In this document: positions 21,059 through 22,391 of the stretch, one piece after another
Layout: every line of letters begins with the position of its first letter
Numbering within the stretch: the stretch's first letter is position 1
Virus record (IMG/VR): IMGVR_UViG_3300031857_001520
Location: 1-22,391 of that record
Reading direction: 5' to 3' (one strand)
DNA length: 22,391 nucleotides
DNA from: a virus
Notes under the pieces: model-generated
What the model saw: the letters and a program-made list of their open reading frames with translations, nothing else
The model's database searches: none
Told to the model about the DNA's origin: nothing
Made by a program: the position numbers and the translations under genes

Positions 21059-21826
21059 ATGCCAAAAAAAAAATATTTTACAGAAGAAGAAAAACAACAA
21101 GCAAAAAAAATATATAGAGAAAGAGATAATTTAAAAAAAAGATTAAGATATAAATTAGATAAAAAGTTTAGAGAAAAAGAAAAAAAAAGAACTAAATTAT
21201 ACCACCACAATAATCCTCACATTGCATTAAAAATTAGAATCAATAAAAAAAATAAAATGAAAACAGATTTAAAATACAGAAATCATACTTTGCAAGTTAG
21301 AAAAAAATATTTAATAAAAAATAAAAAATTAATCAAAGAGCAAAAAAGATTATATTTTTTAAAAAACAAAAAAAAATTATACCAAAAAAATAAAGAATGG
21401 AAAAATAAAAATAAAATTAAATTTAGTTTATGGAGAAAAAGTTATGAAAAATTACCACATGTTAGAAGTTCTACAAATGAAAGAATTAGAAAAAGAATGA
21501 AGACAGATCCTATTTTTAGATTAAGAAAAAATTTAAGATTAAGATTGTATGAATATATTAAATATAACAGGGGAAAAAAATATGGATCAATGCAAGAACT
21601 TCTTGGATGTGATTGGATTAAATTTAAAAAACATATTGAAAGTAAGTTTGTTAAAAATATGAGTTGGAATAATTATGGAGATTGGCATATTGATCACATA
21701 ATACCAATATCTAAATTCAATTTACTAGTAAAATCTGAACAATTTAAAGCATGTAATTATAAAAATCTCCAACCTTTGTGGAGAATGGATAATATTTTAA
21801 AATCAGATAAAATTATTAATAACTAA
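21059..21826 (+). CDS. HNH homing-type endonuclease
   Basis: 255 residues. The first ~150 residues are an extremely Lys/Arg-rich helical region (nearly all AAA and AGA codons), likely DNA-binding. The C terminus has the HNH core: H210-I-D212-H213-I-I-P in 'DWHIDHIIPISKF', then 'ACNYKNLQPLWRMDNILKSD' with the Asn/His-position residues. The pattern D-H-I-I-P...NLQPLW...N..K is typical of free-standing phage HNH endonucleases. It is even more AT-rich than its neighbours and sits between two unrelated genes, ending in a TAATGG overlap, consistent with a mobile insertion. Confidence 0.85.
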   Translation: MPKKKYFTEEEKQQAKKIYRERDNLKKRLRYKLDKKFREKEKKRTKLYHHNNPHIALKIRINKKNKMKTDLKYRNHTLQVRKKYLIKNKKLIKEQKRLYFLKNKKKLYQKNKEWKNKNKIKFSLWRKSYEKLPHVRSSTNERIRKRMKTDPIFRLRKNLRLRLYEYIKYNRGKKYGSMQELLGCDWIKFKKHIESKFVKNMSWNNYGDWHIDHIIPISKFNLLVKSEQFKACNYKNLQPLWRMDNILKSDKIINN

Positions 21827-22233
21827 TGGCTAGATATAATTATTTCGTAGGTGGATTTGGAGATTACTATTCCGAGTGGCATAGAAATAAATGTTCTGAT
21901 ATTGCTTACATAGATATAGATAGTGTACCTATCTGTATTAATAAACCTTGTTGGCAGCCATTAGCAGTCATTGAAACTGTATATGATACTGGTAAGAACT
22001 ATAATAAATATACTACTGTTGTAGAATACATAGCTAAAGGCTTAAATATACCTTGTTTTTTGCTATACTATAAACCTATACCAAGCACAGACAGCCTAGA
22101 GTTCAAAGTTAAGCGTCTATACCCCTTTAAAACTGATTTAAACCCTATCTTAGAGGAAGAATGGTACTATGAAATGCTTAAATTACAGATTGAGCATGAT
22201 AAGGTATGTAAATACAAGGTAAATCGTGGCTAA
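21826..22233 (+). CDS. Unknown protein with nuclease-like fold hints
   Basis: 135 residues, starting on a 1-bp overlap. 'EWHRNKCSDIAYIDIDSVPI', then 'QPLAVIETVYDTGKNYNKYT' and 'EYIAKGLNIPCFLLYYKPI'. Asp residues on one strand (IDID), a Glu on the next (VIET), a Lys-containing helix and a following buried strand resemble a restriction-endonuclease-like fold, but the canonical (D/E)xK is not clean. The C terminus is charged and helical. Confidence 0.55.
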   Translation: MARYNYFVGGFGDYYSEWHRNKCSDIAYIDIDSVPICINKPCWQPLAVIETVYDTGKNYNKYTTVVEYIAKGLNIPCFLLYYKPIPSTDSLEFKVKRLYPFKTDLNPILEEEWYYEMLKLQIEHDKVCKYKVNRG

Positions 22234-22391
22234 TAAATCGCATATAAGATTGAATGTAAGTCTATTTAATCACGACTTATTTCTCTCACTGCCAAGCAAA
22301 AGGAAAGGCGATTGCTTATCTATATTGATTGTATTGCTAAGATTTACTAACTTTAGATCTGGTTTATGCTACCCTAGGTATTCTAAGATTA
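22226..22391 (+). CDS. Start of a further early gene, truncated by the window end
   Basis: The frame is open from GTG 22226 to the last base (55 codons). GTG is preceded by AAGG 6 bp upstream and overlaps the previous gene by 8 bp, as is usual here. MANKSHIRLNVSLFNHDLFL, then SLPSKRKGDCLSILIVLLRF. The LP-x-K-x-KG...L..LL.RF pattern resembles winged-helix N-termini of replication-initiation proteins, but too little is present to say. Confidence 0.5.
   Translation, partial: MANKSHIRLNVSLFNHDLFLSLPSKRKGDCLSILIVLLRFTNFRSGLCYPRYSKI

Noticed and set aside
1-22391. tRNA genes, rRNA, CRISPR arrays, IS elements
   Set aside because: Scanning for T-loop GTTC-AA boxes with pairing arms, spaced direct repeats and terminal inverted repeats with transposase gave nothing supportable.

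Overview
This window looks like part of a tailed-phage genome with a short-tailed (T7-like podovirus) virion. It is strongly AT-rich, compactly packed and full of ATGA or TAATG gene overlaps. The gene set resembles marine phages of SAR11 (Pelagibacter) or related alphaproteobacteria: T7-type internal virion proteins, a T7-type tail fibre with a glycine-rich tip, a 2OG-Fe(II) oxygenase, a GT-A glycosyltransferase and many tiny basic peptides. Host assignment is inference from gene content and composition; no host gene, tRNA, integrase, terminase, polymerase or capsid gene is visible here.

Layout. Positions 1-14569 (+ strand) are the late region: the end of a tail protein, a gp13-like GNAT-fold protein, a gp14-like protein, two further large internal/ejection proteins, the tail fibre and its follower, an oxygenase, a glycosyltransferase, several small peptides, and a lysis region (holin-like proteins, T4-type lysozyme) that also holds a PD-(D/E)XK nuclease. 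The late run ends at a hairpin at 14633-14657. A lone minus-strand gene with an HDxxH motif follows (14670-15224), then a short plus-strand block of small proteins (15412-15986). It converges with no gap on a long minus-strand block (15987-19591). Read from its promoter, that block encodes a PD-(D/E)XK exonuclease, two small membrane or secreted proteins, a putative ssDNA-annealing protein, an unknown protein, a DUF6378/MazG-like protein, an unknown protein, and a small protein with a DnaA domain IV. From 19704 a plus-strand early block carries a Cro-like HTH protein, small conserved proteins, an HNH endonuclease and unknown proteins, and runs off the window end.

Regulation. The minus block and the early plus block are driven by divergent promoters whose -35 boxes lie only 9 bp apart. 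A perfect palindrome (AAACCATATTGGTTT) sits in the -35/-10 spacer of the rightward promoter, and a close relative (ACCATATCGGTT) sits in the same place in the promoter of the lone HDxxH gene. The Cro-like protein is the obvious candidate binder, so a small regulon is suggested. Separately, the genome encodes a DnaA domain IV protein and carries perfect DnaA boxes (TTATCCACA) just upstream of two late small genes, one between a -35 and a -10 box. A compact structured element (17202-17265) lies in the leader of the DUF6378 gene. These three items are the most interesting parts of the window.
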